This document shows positions 15,473 through 23,663 of a stretch of DNA of 64,000 bases, piece after piece. This DNA comes from Mesorhizobium sp. M8A.F.Ca.ET.218.01.1.1. Its GTDB lineage: Bacteria; Pseudomonadota; Alphaproteobacteria; Rhizobiales; Rhizobiaceae. Under the pieces are notes generated by a model. The model was not told the DNA's origin and did not search any database. It worked only from the letters and a program-made list of their open reading frames with translations. The position numbers were made by a program, and so were the translations under genes. The stretch spans positions 63,397 to 127,396 of the forward strand of contig NZ_SRUZ01000008.1 of the NCBI RefSeq assembly GCF_004791165.1, given 5' to 3'. Position 1 is the first letter of the stretch. Each line of letters begins with the position of its first letter.

Positions 15473-16765
15473 TCAGCTCCGCGACTGCGAGGCGGTGATC
15501 ACCTGCGCGCCTTCCTCCAGGCCGGAGGTGATCTCGGTCAGCTCGCCGTCGGTGGAGCCGATCTTGACGTTGACCGGATGCGGCCGCCCGTTATCCAGCA
15601 CATAGAGCGTGCGGGAACCATCGGTCGGTGCCTTCGCGGCCTGGCGCTGGCGGTTGCCGCCGGGGCGGCCCATGCGGCCGGTGAATAGGTCGCTCAAGCT
15701 CCAGCCGCGTGCCGCTTGCTGCGCCGGGCGGTAGCGGAAGGCGGAAGAAGGCACGGTGAGCACGTCCTTGGCCTGCCGCGTGACCACCGAAACTGTGGCG
15801 GTCATGCCGGGCCGCAACAGAAGTTCGCCGTTGTCGACCTCGAGCCGTGCATTGTAGGTGACGACGCCATCCGTCGTGACCGAGGCATAGGAGATGTCGC
15901 GAATTTCGGCATCGAACGGCCGGTCGGGGAAGGCGTCGACGGTGAAGCGGGCATGCTGGCCCGACTTGACCGCGCCGATGTCGGCTTCGTCGACCGCGGC
16001 CACCAACTCCATGTTTCTGAGATCGGCGGCGATGACGAACAGCACCGGCGCCTGCAGCGAGGAAGCGACCGTCTGGCCGGGGTCGACCGAACGGGTCAAT
16101 ACGATGCCGTCGATCGGCGCGTAGATGGTGCTCTTGGCAAGGTCGGTCTGCTGCGCCTTGAGGTCGGCCTGGGCGATGGCGAGATTGGCTTGCGCACTGT
16201 CGAGCGCCGCCTTGGCGCGGTCGCGGGTCGCGGTTGCCGCTTCGAGTGACTGGTCGGTCGCCATGCCGCGTTTTGTCAAGGCCGCTGCGCGTGCCAGCGC
16301 GCTTTCGTTCTCGGCCAGCGTCACCGTGGCGTCTTCGACATTGGCTGCGGCGCCCTTGGCGGATGCCTCAGCGCGTTCGATCTGGACCTCGAGTTTCACC
16401 GTATCAAGCGTCGCCAGCACGTCGCCCTTCTTGACCTGCTGGTTCTCCTCGGCGGAGACCGAGCGGATGATGCCGGACAATTCGCTGGAAATGTCGACTT
16501 GGGTGAGCGGCTGCAGCGTGCCCGTCGCCGACACCTGGACGGTGAGGTCGGCCTTGGCGGCCGGCGCTGTCGTATAGTCGATCCTAGTCGGCGTGCCGGC
16601 ATACCATTGATAGCCGGCAAAAGCCGCGACGAGGACGATCAGGGTCAGCAGCGCGTAGAGCCAGCCGCGGCGGCGCGTCCTGCGCCGGCCGGCGTGGTCG
16701 AGCCCCAGCGCCGTCTCGATGGCGGAATCCGATTCCGTCTTTGGCAGATTGACAATCTGGTCCAC
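15473..16765 (-). CDS. MacA-like periplasmic adaptor (HlyD/RND membrane fusion protein)
   Basis: A 430-residue adaptor. A single N-terminal anchor helix (about residues 36-54, LYALLTLIVLVAAFAGYQW) is followed by the lipoyl-like half-motif TLQPLTQVDISSELSGIIRS, an alpha-helical hairpin (about 120-200, Ala/Glu/Gln-rich) and the second lipoyl half ending in DGIVLTRSVDPGQTVAS. Beta-barrel segments follow. It starts with GTG at 16765 after GGGG at about 7 bases. It should bridge the MacB-type transporter to an outer membrane channel encoded elsewhere. Confidence 0.88.
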   Translation of the reverse strand: MDQIVNLPKTESDSAIETALGLDHAGRRRTRRRGWLYALLTLIVLVAAFAGYQWYAGTPTRIDYTTAPAAKADLTVQVSATGTLQPLTQVDISSELSGIIRSVSAEENQQVKKGDVLATLDTVKLEVQIERAEASAKGAAANVEDATVTLAENESALARAAALTKRGMATDQSLEAATATRDRAKAALDSAQANLAIAQADLKAQQTDLAKSTIYAPIDGIVLTRSVDPGQTVASSLQAPVLFVIAADLRNMELVAAVDEADIGAVKSGQHARFTVDAFPDRPFDAEIRDISYASVTTDGVVTYNARLEVDNGELLLRPGMTATVSVVTRQAKDVLTVPSSAFRYRPAQQAARGWSLSDLFTGRMGRPGGNRQRQAAKAPTDGSRTLYVLDNGRPHPVNVKIGSTDGELTEITSGLEEGAQVITASQSRS

Positions 16766-16794
16766 CTCGGACCCCTATGATGCGCAATGTCCCT

Positions 16795-16808
16795 ATCTGT
16801 GCACAGAT
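16795..16808. promoter_or_regulatory. Perfect 14-bp palindrome in the macA/phzF divergent spacer
   Basis: ATCTGTGCACAGAT is a perfect palindrome 30 bp from the adaptor start and 58 bp from the PhzF-family start. Its place between divergent genes suggests an operator, but no regulator gene adjoins it. Confidence 0.4.
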
Positions 16809-16866
16809 CAGGCTTACCGGTTCAAATATCAAATTAAATTTCGCCCATGTTGGGATTGAGGCAGGA

Positions 16867-17775
16867 ATGCAAACCCGGAATTACTTGCTTTACGATGTGT
16901 TCACGACCGAGCGACTGGCCGGCAACCCGCTGGCGGTGGTGTTGGATTGCAAAGGTCTGGACACCGCCGCGATGCAAGCCATCGCGCGCGAGTTCAACCT
17001 GTCCGAATCGGTTTTCGTGCTGCCGCCGGACAATCCCAAGCACCGAAACCGCATCCGCATCTTCACGCCCGACTATGAAATGCCGTTCGCGGGCCACCCG
17101 ACGGTGGGCTCGGCCATTGCGCTGGCGGAATTGGCCGGTGAGGGCGGTGCCGGCATCTTCGTGCTGGAGGAAAATATCGGACCGGTGCGTTGCGCCGTGA
17201 GCCAGCACGATGGCGCCACCTTCGCCGAATTCGACCTGGCCAAGCTGCCGGAGCCGCTGAAGCTCGAAGCCGATCCGGTGGCGATCGGCGCGGCGCTTGG
17301 CCTGGCACCGCATGAAATCGGCTTCGAGAATCACCGTGTCGCCTTCTGGTCGGCGGGCGTGCCCTACGTGACCATTCCGGTCGCCAATATCGAGGCGGCG
17401 GGCCGGATCCGGCTGGACAATCAGGCGTGGTCGGAACTGGCGCCGCGCAAGAGCGAATGGGCCTTTGCCAGCCCCTATGTCTATTGCCGCGAGACGGTAA
17501 ACCACGAAAGCGCTTTCCACGTGCGCATGATCGTGCCGGGCACGCCGTCCTATGAAGACCCGGCGACGGGTTCGGCGGCGGCGGCCTTCGCCGGCGCCAT
17601 CATGCATTTCGACGCTCCGACCGACGGGGTTTCGCAATTTTGGATCGAACAGGGACTGGAGATGGGGCGGCCATCGCGCATCCGCCTCGAATTGACCGTG
17701 CAGGGCGGAAAACTGGCCTCCGCGCGCATTGGCGGCAATGCGATCAAAGTCGCGGAAGGCAAGCTTTTCCTCTGA
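16867..17775 (+). CDS. PhzF family isomerase-like protein
   Basis: A 302-residue protein of the diaminopimelate-epimerase-like PhzF fold. Recognisable segments are YDVFTTERLAGNPLAVVLD at the N-terminus, FNLSESVFVLPP with the conserved Glu, TPDYEMPFAGHPTVGSA, and DPATGSAAAAFAG near residue 233. PhzF itself isomerises an intermediate in phenazine synthesis, but most family members have unknown substrates and no phenazine genes are present here. The ATG at 16867 has a GAGGCAGGA ribosome site; an ATG 90 bp upstream is in frame but crosses the operator-like palindrome. Confidence 0.85.
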   Translation: MQTRNYLLYDVFTTERLAGNPLAVVLDCKGLDTAAMQAIAREFNLSESVFVLPPDNPKHRNRIRIFTPDYEMPFAGHPTVGSAIALAELAGEGGAGIFVLEENIGPVRCAVSQHDGATFAEFDLAKLPEPLKLEADPVAIGAALGLAPHEIGFENHRVAFWSAGVPYVTIPVANIEAAGRIRLDNQAWSELAPRKSEWAFASPYVYCRETVNHESAFHVRMIVPGTPSYEDPATGSAAAAFAGAIMHFDAPTDGVSQFWIEQGLEMGRPSRIRLELTVQGGKLASARIGGNAIKVAEGKLFL

Positions 17776-17821
17776 TCGCCTCCGGGCTTTGTCGATTTGT
17801 CGGGAAATGATTCCGGCAGGG

Positions 17822-17850
17822 CTGGACAGGACCAGTATCGGCGGCTATAT
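17822..17850 (+). promoter_or_regulatory. Promoter of tRNA-Lys
   Basis: CTGGAC (17822-17827) and CTATAT (17845-17850) are spaced by 17 bp, close to the alphaproteobacterial CTTGAC-N17-CTATAT consensus. They end 31 bp before the mature tRNA 5' end. Confidence 0.55.
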
Positions 17851-17881
17851 GGCCGCCAACGCCGGTTTTTACCGGCCGAGT

Positions 17882-17957
<76 letters not shown>

Positions 17958-18165
17958 AAAATCTAACAAAATCAATTTGTTGGACGAGGTGAGGGACCCT
18001 GACGGATGCAGGCGGAAGTCGGTATCCGCGCTATGTCTGAATATTTTGGGCAGCATCGAAGTTGCGTCCTGGTTTCTTTCCCGCTCAATCCGACCAAAAA
18101 GCCCCGTCGGCCTCTCCGGAAATTCAAAGCTTGCGAAACCCATCCGCCTCTAAATCAAAGAGATG

Positions 18166-18215
18166 GAGCATGATGTCGTCCGAAAACCGCGTCACACTTG
18201 TTCGGCATCATGCTC
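18166..18215. repeat. Rhizobial interspersed palindromic repeat, GAGCATGATG family
   Basis: GAGCATGATG (18166-18175) and CATCATGCTC (18206-18215) form 10-bp arms. Between them lies TCCGAAAACCGCGTCACACTT, a core also typical of the GCAATTCC-family copies (GGAAAACCGC...CACTT). It lies at the 3' end of the hypothetical gene at 18215-18520, and the stop codon of that gene overlaps the repeat edge. Confidence 0.7.
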
Positions 18216-18520
18216 TAGATGCGCGTCATGTCATGCTTCCGGCTACCAAAATGTCGCGCTGGCGGTCGGTCGGTGCTTGCCCCTTGATCTGGTCCACGGC
18301 CCACTTCGATGATTCCCACCAGCGCGTGAACAAACTCAACCATATCGTTTGCCGTGATGGCTGCCTTGTCGGGGTTTTGCCCGATGTGCTCGGCTGCTTC
18401 GCAGCATGCGCGGCGGATGAGATCGTAGTGTACATCCCTTTCATCCTCCGGCAACGCCGCCAACTTCATGGCTCGGCTATGAATCAACCGTAGCAATAGT
18501 TCGAGAGCTGCTCCGACACT
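18215..18520 (-). CDS. Hypothetical protein, small and helical
   Basis: A 101-residue protein starting MSVGAALELLLRLIHSRAMK, predicted mostly helical up to about residue 74, with a basic disordered tail. I do not recognise the family. The ATG at 18520 gives a coherent protein; a longer frame to 18625 adds a low-quality Arg-rich leader. The 3' end, including the TAG stop, touches the interspersed repeat, so the tail may have been created or altered by the repeat insertion. Confidence 0.45.
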   Translation of the reverse strand, partial: SVGAALELLLRLIHSRAMKLAALPEDERDVHYDLIRRACCEAAEHIGQNPDKAAITANDMVEFVHALVGIIEVGRGPDQGASTDRPPARHFGSRKHDMTRI

Positions 18521-18764
18521 CATGCGTTTGCTCCGCATTGGTCGAGCGTCCCGGCGCTTGAGGGCGCGCGTTTGGAACGTCCGATGAGGAGGCGTTTCCC
18601 ATCCCCTTATGGAAGGCTGCATCACAGCCGTTAATATATTCTTTCTTGCTAATATGCGTCCTTGGAGCCTGCAGAAGGGCCGAGCGCGCCCGTGCCTTCT
18701 CTTGCTGTCGAAATTTCAGTCGGTTCGAGCAAGGACATCGCGCCCCCCTGTTTCGGGGTCTTCG

Positions 18765-18772
18765 AAAATTTA
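18765..18772 (+). repeat. Target-site duplication of the IS1-like element, left copy
   Basis: AAAATTTA directly precedes the left terminal inverted repeat and is repeated exactly at 19668-19675 after the right one. Confidence 0.85.
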
Positions 18773-18870
18773 GGTAGTGGGTCAGTTTGAAATTCCGCCC
18801 CGATCACAATAGGCGCTTTCGCCTACGCTCTGTCTGGAAAATAGGCTGAAGCGCATGCCATCTTCAAGCC

Positions 18871-19014
18871 ATGACAGAGAAGCACCCAAAGCGCCCGCGC
18901 GATCCTAACCAGTTGGCGAAGTCGATTGTCTCGCTCGCCACCGGCGAGGCTGAAGATAAGAAGCCGCTCGCCTGGCGCACGCAAAGAGACGGTCGAAGGC
19001 AATCCCGATCCTAA
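18871..19014 (+). pseudogene. 5' fragment of an IS passenger gene (RPRDPNQLAK-type protein), fused out of frame to transposase sequence
   Basis: The frame opens MTEKHPKRPRDPNQLAKSIV and continues to ATGEAEDKKP. I recall this N-terminus from small basic histone-H1-like proteins that accompany IS1-like elements in Rhizobiales. After about 33 codons the sequence switches to transposase DNA read in another frame and stops at 19014. The missing part of the gene was presumably lost in the deletion that removed most of the transposase. Confidence 0.6.
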
Positions 19015-19312
19015 GCACGTCAGCACGTCATTTGCCGAGCGCCAGAACCTCACCATGCGGATGCACATGCGCCGCTTCACCCGCCTGACCAATGGCTTTT
19101 CCAAAAAGGTTGAAGCTCACGCTAATGCGGTCGCTCTGCACTTCATGTATTACAATTTCGTCCGCATCCATAAGACGCTGCGCGTCACCCCGGCGATGGC
19201 CGCTGGCGTGACTGACAAGCTTTGGGAGATCGGTGATATTGTCGCGTTGATTGAAGCGAAAGAAGCCGAGAAGCCAATGGCTCGCGGGGCTTATCGAAAG
19301 AAACTTAATTGA
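18967..19312 (+). pseudogene. IS1-family transposase, C-terminal remnant
   Basis: About 113 residues remain. The sequence from SPGARKETVEGNPDPKH through STSFAERQNLTMRMHMRRFT to YYNFVRIHKTLRVTPAMAAG is the C-terminal part of the DDE transposase found in rhizobial IS1-type elements. Roughly the N-terminal half, including the helix-turn-helix and the first catalytic acids, is absent, so the enzyme cannot be active. The junction with the passenger fragment is near 18960-18970. No start codon belongs to this frame naturally. Confidence 0.8.
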
Positions 19313-19638
19313 GACAGCGAACGTTCAGCGACAGTCAAATCGAAGAGTTTATGCATCTGCATCTGACCAAATACCCAGATGCCGTTGAACGTATGCATTT
19401 CGTCATGAAGCATCCGTTTCGGGATAATGACGAGCAAATGTCCAGAACCAGGCGGGAGATTTTGGACACCGCGAAACACCTAGCGTTCTTTCACGCCCAT
19501 TCGCAGGAAATACCCAAGGATCGCCTCGCGAAGGTCGCTGATCCATATTATCACGCGCGCCACGACATCCTATCCGATGTGATCGCCCATGTCGCTGCCA
19601 TGCTGGGCCCTATAGGTTCCTATGAGATCGAGGAATGA
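19309..19638 (+). CDS. Small passenger protein inside the IS1-like element, unknown function
   Basis: A 109-residue frame from a TTG at 19309 that overlaps the transposase stop by 4 bp, in the manner of translational coupling. The product is His-rich and mostly helical (IEEFMHLHLTKYPDAVERMH; PYYHARHDILSDVIAHVAAM). It ends 7 bp before the right inverted repeat, so it belongs to the element, not the host. I do not recognise it. Expression is doubtful because the transposase upstream is truncated. Confidence 0.5.
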   Translation: MRQRTFSDSQIEEFMHLHLTKYPDAVERMHFVMKHPFRDNDEQMSRTRREILDTAKHLAFFHAHSQEIPKDRLAKVADPYYHARHDILSDVIAHVAAMLGPIGSYEIEE

Positions 19639-19667
19639 TGCTCGCAATTTCAAACTGACCCACTACC

Positions 19668-19675
19668 AAAATTTA
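19668..19675 (+). repeat. Target-site duplication of the IS1-like element, right copy
   Basis: AAAATTTA directly follows the right terminal inverted repeat, matching 18765-18772. Confidence 0.85.
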
Positions 19676-19706
19676 TGAGGGTTTGTACCTCAAGGCGATC
19701 CGCGCA

Positions 19707-20717
19707 TTACTTCTCCGACACGCCAGCCTCGGCAAAGCTCGCCATTCTCGCATGGCATTCCAGCGCCGAGCGCACGATGTTGACGGCCAGGCACGCGCCT
19801 GAGCCTTCGCCGAGCCGCATGCCGAGATCAAGCAGCGGCGGCAGGGCGAGCGCTTCGAGCAGGCCGCGATGGCCCGATTCGGCCGAGACGTGGGCGGCGA
19901 TGGTGTGAGCGAGGCCGGTCGGGTGCAGCTTCGCCAGGGGTGCCGCGGCAGCGGTGCAGACGAAGCCGTCGAGCAGTACGGGTATGCCCAGATGCCGTGC
20001 GGCCAGCGTCGCGCCAAAGATCGCGGCGAGTTCGCGTCCGCCAAGGCTGGCCGCGATCCCCAGCGGATCGGCAAGGGCGGCGGCGTGGCGCTTCAGGCCG
20101 GCTTCGATGGCGACCACCTTGCGCTTCAGGCCGGCATCGTCGACGCCGGTGCCGCGTCCAGTCCATTTTTCCGCGCCGCCGCCGAACAGGGCAGCCGAGA
20201 TGGCGGCGGCCGGCGTGGTGTTGCCGATGCCCATTTCGCCAAAGCAGACGAGATCGATGTCCTTGGTGACCGCGTCATAACCGGCGGAAACCGCGGCGAG
20301 AAAGGCTTTCTCATCCATCGCCGATGTCTGCGTGAAGTCGCCAGTGGGCTGGTCGAGGTCGAGCGGGATGACGTCGAGTTCGGCGCCGGCGATGCGGGCC
20401 AACTGGTTGATGGCGGCACCGCCGCCGGCGAAATTCGCCACCATTTGAACGGTGACTTCGGAAGGGTAGGCCGACACGCCCTGCGCGGTGACGCCGTGGT
20501 TGCCGGCGAAGACGAAGACTTTCACGCGGTCGAGCTTGGGCATATCGCGGCCCTGCCAGCGCGCCAGCCAGGCGGCGATGGTTTCCAGCCGGCCGAGGCT
20601 GCCTTGCGGCTTGGTCAGCGTGTCCTGACGGCGGGCAACGGCATCGGCCGCCGTCTCGCTGCCGGCGGGCAGATTAAGGCAGGCAGCGCGCAGTTCATCG
20701 AGGGATTTGAAGGGCAT
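19707..20717 (-). CDS. cobT: Nicotinate-nucleotide--dimethylbenzimidazole phosphoribosyltransferase
   Basis: A 336-residue enzyme that makes alpha-ribazole-5'-phosphate from DMB and nicotinate mononucleotide, the lower-ligand branch of cobalamin synthesis. It is called cobU in the older Pseudomonas denitrificans naming. Diagnostic parts are RQDTLTKPQGSLGRLE near the N-terminus, FAGNHGVTAQGVSAYP, FGEMGIGNTTPAAA (phosphate site), and LGMRLGEGSGACLA with the catalytic Glu near the C-terminus. It is the last gene of the cobL-cobT operon, 37 bp after cobS. An IS1-like element has inserted just beyond its stop without touching the gene. Confidence 0.95.
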   Translation of the reverse strand: MPFKSLDELRAACLNLPAGSETAADAVARRQDTLTKPQGSLGRLETIAAWLARWQGRDMPKLDRVKVFVFAGNHGVTAQGVSAYPSEVTVQMVANFAGGGAAINQLARIAGAELDVIPLDLDQPTGDFTQTSAMDEKAFLAAVSAGYDAVTKDIDLVCFGEMGIGNTTPAAAISAALFGGGAEKWTGRGTGVDDAGLKRKVVAIEAGLKRHAAALADPLGIAASLGGRELAAIFGATLAARHLGIPVLLDGFVCTAAAAPLAKLHPTGLAHTIAAHVSAESGHRGLLEALALPPLLDLGMRLGEGSGACLAVNIVRSALECHARMASFAEAGVSEK

Positions 20718-20754
20718 GGGGGCAAGGTCTCCAGAAGGGAATCAGGTCAAGGGA

Positions 20755-21531
20755 TCAGGAAAGGGCGACGGAAGCGACGAGAAGCACCGCGATTTCGCTC
20801 ACCTGCTGCAAGGCGCCGATCGTATCGCCGGTCTGGCCATCGATCTGGTTGAGGCAAAGAGCGTGGAAAGCGGCAAACAGCAGGCCAAGCAGGACGAGCG
20901 CGGCGATGGCGCCGCCGGGGCCAAGCAACAGCAAAGGGATCGCGCCGAGCACGCCGCCGGCTATGGCGGTGCCGAGCGATACCGTGCCGGCGTCGGCCGA
21001 CAGGCCGTCGGATCGTGCCGGCGGCAAGAGGTGCATGAAGGCGCCGAGCACGCCACGCGAGGCCGCATGCGCGGCCACCAGAGCGAAGAGGGCTTGCGTG
21101 GGATCGGGGAGTTCCGACAGCGTGCTCCAGCGGGTCAGCAGCGCCAGCGCCAGCGCCATCGCACCATAGGCGCCGATGCGGCTGTCGCGCATGATCTCGA
21201 GCTTGCGTCCGCGCGACTTGCCGCCACCGAAGCCATCGGCGACGTCGGAGAGGCCATCCTCGTGCAGGCAGCCGGTGGTGAGCACGGTTGCAACAAGGGC
21301 CAGGGCGACTGATGGCCCAATGGCAAGGCCAAAGCGTTCCGCAGTGGCAAAGACGATCGCGCCGATCAAGCCGACGGCAAGGCCGGCGATCGGAGCGGCC
21401 CAGATCGCGGCGGCGAGGCTGCGGCCACGAAAATCGAGCACGGGCAGCGGCAGGCGCGTGAAGAAGACCAGGCAGAGCGCGATGTCATCGAGGACTTGCC
21501 GAGGCGACAGGGTGATTCTTGGGAGCTTCAT
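20755..21531 (-). CDS. cobS: Adenosylcobinamide-GDP ribazoletransferase (cobalamin synthase)
   Basis: A 258-residue inner membrane enzyme that joins adenosylcobinamide-GDP with alpha-ribazole (phosphate), the last assembly step. It is cobV in P. denitrificans naming and distinct from the cobaltochelatase CobS. Visible features are FFTRLPLP at about residues 21-28, the conserved acidic LHEDGLSDVADGFGGGKSRGRKLEIMRDSRIGAYG block split over residues 95-130 (Asp and His for Mg2+), and several hydrophobic helices. It starts 3 bp after the cobB stop. Confidence 0.94.
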   Translation of the reverse strand: MKLPRITLSPRQVLDDIALCLVFFTRLPLPVLDFRGRSLAAAIWAAPIAGLAVGLIGAIVFATAERFGLAIGPSVALALVATVLTTGCLHEDGLSDVADGFGGGKSRGRKLEIMRDSRIGAYGAMALALALLTRWSTLSELPDPTQALFALVAAHAASRGVLGAFMHLLPPARSDGLSADAGTVSLGTAIAGGVLGAIPLLLLGPGGAIAALVLLGLLFAAFHALCLNQIDGQTGDTIGALQQVSEIAVLLVASVALS

Positions 21532-21534
21532 GGC

Positions 21535-22848
21535 CTAGCTCTTCGCAATCGCATGAAAGAAGGTGCCGCTGACATGGCCGCGCCGGTAGCCGGAAGCGCC
21601 GAGCGGATTGCCCTGGCCGTCGGCGAGGTCGGCCAGCGGCTCGTCATTGCCGGCGGCCGTCATCTGCGCATAGTGGAATTCGTGACCTCGGATCAGCGCA
21701 CCTTGCGGCCCCAGCGGACAGTCGGCGCGCAGCCGCGCCTCGCGGTAGCCGAGATTCATCTTGCGCCTGGCGAAGCTGGTGGAATGGCCGAGCAGGCCGA
21801 GCATGCGATGCGTCTCGCCGCCAGCATCCTCCAGCGCTTCACCAAGAACCATGAAACCACCGCACTCGCCATGGACCGGCTTCTTCGCGGCGAAACGCGC
21901 CATTCCCGCATGGAAATTCATTGCGGCTGCGAGTGTGCCGGCGTGAAGCTCGGGGTAGCCGCCGGGCAGCCAGCAGACATCACAATCCTCGTCGGGCGCT
22001 TGGTCGGCGAGCGGCGAGAACGGAACGATTTCCGCGCCGGCCTTGCGCCAACAGGCGGCGACATGCGGATAAAGGAAGCTGAAGGCGGCGTCCTCTGCCA
22101 GCGCGATGCGTTGGCCGGGCGGCCGCAGCGCGTCGGCAAAGTCGCCAACTGTCGGGGCGAGGGGTGTTGCCAGCGCCATGATCGCATCGAGGTCGAGCGA
22201 CTTCTCGGCCATGTCGGCGAGCCGATCGAGATGCGCCACCAGGTCGTCATATTCGCCGGCCTGGACGAGGCCGAGATGGCGTTCGGGCAAATTGAGCGTG
22301 GGATCGCGCAGGATGGCGCCGACGACGGGCAGTCCGATCGCCTCGATGGCGTCGCCGGAGAGCCGACGGTGGCGCTCGCTACCCAGCCGGTTCAGCACCA
22401 CGCCCGCCATGTGCACATCCGGATCGTAGGTGGCAAAGCCCTTGGCGACGGCCGCCGCCGTGGTCGACTGGCCCGACACGTCGAGCACCAGCAGCACCGG
22501 CAGGCCGTAAAGCCGCGCCAGATCGGCGGCCGAACCGGTGCGCCCCTGCGCGGCCGGGATGCCGTCGAACAGACCCATGGCGCTTTCGAGGATGACGAAA
22601 TCGGCATCGTCGGCCGCCTGTGCGGCCAGCGCATTGAGCAGCGACGGCGACATCGCCCAGCTGTCGAGATTGACGCCGGACAGGCCGGTGGCGGCGGTGT
22701 GGAAGCCGGGATCGATATAGTCAGGGCCGGATTTGGCGCCGCGCACCTTCAGGCCGCGCCGGGTCAGCGCGCGCAAGATGCCGATGGTGACGCTGGTCTT
22801 GCCAGAACCGGAGCGTGGCGCGCCGATGATGATCGCGCGCGCGGTCAT
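21535..22848 (-). CDS. cobB: Hydrogenobyrinic/cobyrinic acid a,c-diamide synthase
   Basis: A 437-residue glutamine-dependent amidotransferase. The N-terminal ATP-binding domain starts IIIGAPRSGSGKTSVTIGIL (P-loop). GLFDG and AKSGPDYIDPGFH are typical. The C-terminal class I glutaminase domain carries the VHGECGGFMVLGEAL nucleophile-Cys motif. It amidates side chains a and c of hydrogenobyrinate before cobalt insertion by CobNST. Its ATG overlaps the cobA stop by 4 bp. Confidence 0.94.
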   Translation of the reverse strand: MTARAIIIGAPRSGSGKTSVTIGILRALTRRGLKVRGAKSGPDYIDPGFHTAATGLSGVNLDSWAMSPSLLNALAAQAADDADFVILESAMGLFDGIPAAQGRTGSAADLARLYGLPVLLVLDVSGQSTTAAAVAKGFATYDPDVHMAGVVLNRLGSERHRRLSGDAIEAIGLPVVGAILRDPTLNLPERHLGLVQAGEYDDLVAHLDRLADMAEKSLDLDAIMALATPLAPTVGDFADALRPPGQRIALAEDAAFSFLYPHVAACWRKAGAEIVPFSPLADQAPDEDCDVCWLPGGYPELHAGTLAAAMNFHAGMARFAAKKPVHGECGGFMVLGEALEDAGGETHRMLGLLGHSTSFARRKMNLGYREARLRADCPLGPQGALIRGHEFHYAQMTAAGNDEPLADLADGQGNPLGASGYRRGHVSGTFFHAIAKS

Positions 22849-23663
22849 GCTTGCCCAGCCAGTGCCGCGCGCATGGCGACGATGCCGCCGACGACGATCA
22901 ATGCCGGTGAGGCAAGCCCGGCCGCCGCCGCTGCCTCGGCAATGGTGGCGAGCGTGGCGACGACGGTTCGCTCCTGCGGCGTCGTCGCGGCGACGATCAC
23001 GGCCGCCGGCGTCGATGGCGCAAGCCCGCCGTCGAGCAGGGCTGCCGCTATAACAGGCAGATTGGCCATGCCCATATAGACGACGACCGGCTGGCCGGTG
23101 CGGGCGATTGCCACCCAGTCGATGTCGTCATCGGTGCCGGCGGCGTGGCCGGTCGCCAGAATGACAGCCTTGTTGATGCCGCGCATGGTGGCCGGGATAC
23201 CGGTGGCCGCCAATGCGCTGAGGCCCGATGTCAGGCCCGGCAGCACACGGAACGGGATGTTTTCGCGCGCCAGTGCCAGCGCCTCTTCGCCGCCACGGCC
23301 GAAAATATAGGGGTCGCCGCCCTTCAGCCTGACGACGCGGCGGCCTTCACGCGCCAGCCGCACCAGCAAAGCGGTGATATCGTCCTGCTTCATCGAAGGC
23401 TGGCCGCCGCGTTTTCCCGCAAAGAAAAGCTCGGCGTTTCCGGCAACCGCGACCACGTCAGGCGAAACCAGCGCGTCATAGACCAGCGCATCCGCTTTCG
23501 CCAAAGCCGCCAGCACTTCCAGCGTCAGGCAGCCGGGATCGCCGGGGCCGGCGCCGGCCAGCCAGACATGGCCGGGCTCGAGCGGACGCGGCTTGAAGTT
23601 CAGCCGCGCAAGCGCCTGTTCGAGCGTGGCGTTTTCGCCTTTGTTTTTGGTGCTGCCGCTCAC
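22845..23663 (-). CDS. cobA: Uroporphyrinogen-III C-methyltransferase
   Basis: A 272-residue SAM-dependent methyltransferase (SUMT) that makes precorrin-2, the entry to the corrin branch. VWLAGAGPGDPGCLTLEVL is the N-terminal SAM motif, then DALVYDALVSPDV, VRLKGGDPYIFGRGGEEA and PGLTSGLSA, all classic SUMT blocks. I place the start at the GTG at 23663, which overlaps the cobM stop as GTGA; the frame is open much further upstream but only as antiparallel reading of cobM. A roughly 25-residue leader precedes the catalytic domain. No siroheme (CysG) fusion is present. Confidence 0.93.
   Translation of the reverse strand: MSGSTKNKGENATLEQALARLNFKPRPLEPGHVWLAGAGPGDPGCLTLEVLAALAKADALVYDALVSPDVVAVAGNAELFFAGKRGGQPSMKQDDITALLVRLAREGRRVVRLKGGDPYIFGRGGEEALALARENIPFRVLPGLTSGLSALAATGIPATMRGINKAVILATGHAAGTDDDIDWVAIARTGQPVVVYMGMANLPVIAAALLDGGLAPSTPAAVIVAATTPQERTVVATLATIAEAAAAAGLASPALIVVGGIVAMRAALAGQA

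Larger units (their letters stand above)
18773..19667 (+). mobile_element. IS1-like insertion element, internally deleted, with passenger genes
   Basis: An 895-bp element bounded by perfect 22-bp terminal inverted repeats (18773-18794 starting GGTAGTGGGTCAG, and 19646-19667). It is flanked by an 8-bp direct repeat AAAATTTA (18765-18772 and 19668-19675), the target duplication. The size of the duplication and the transposase remnant both fit the IS1 family of Rhizobiales. Inside are the 5' end of a passenger gene fused to the 3' part of a transposase, then a second small passenger frame. It sits 32 bp beyond the cobT stop codon. Confidence 0.88.

Noticed and set aside
13783..15498. 571-codon plus-strand frame across the MacB-type permease and ATPase genes
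   Set aside because: Antisense to two well-supported ABC transporter genes; composition is Gly/Ala/Asp/His-biased without motifs.
18721..18772. CCCC...GGGG hairpin before the IS element as a terminator
   Set aside because: The stem is short and no T-run follows in either direction.
21496..23079. 527-codon plus-strand frame opposite cobB and cobA
   Set aside because: Antisense shadow; the minus-strand genes carry complete enzyme motifs.
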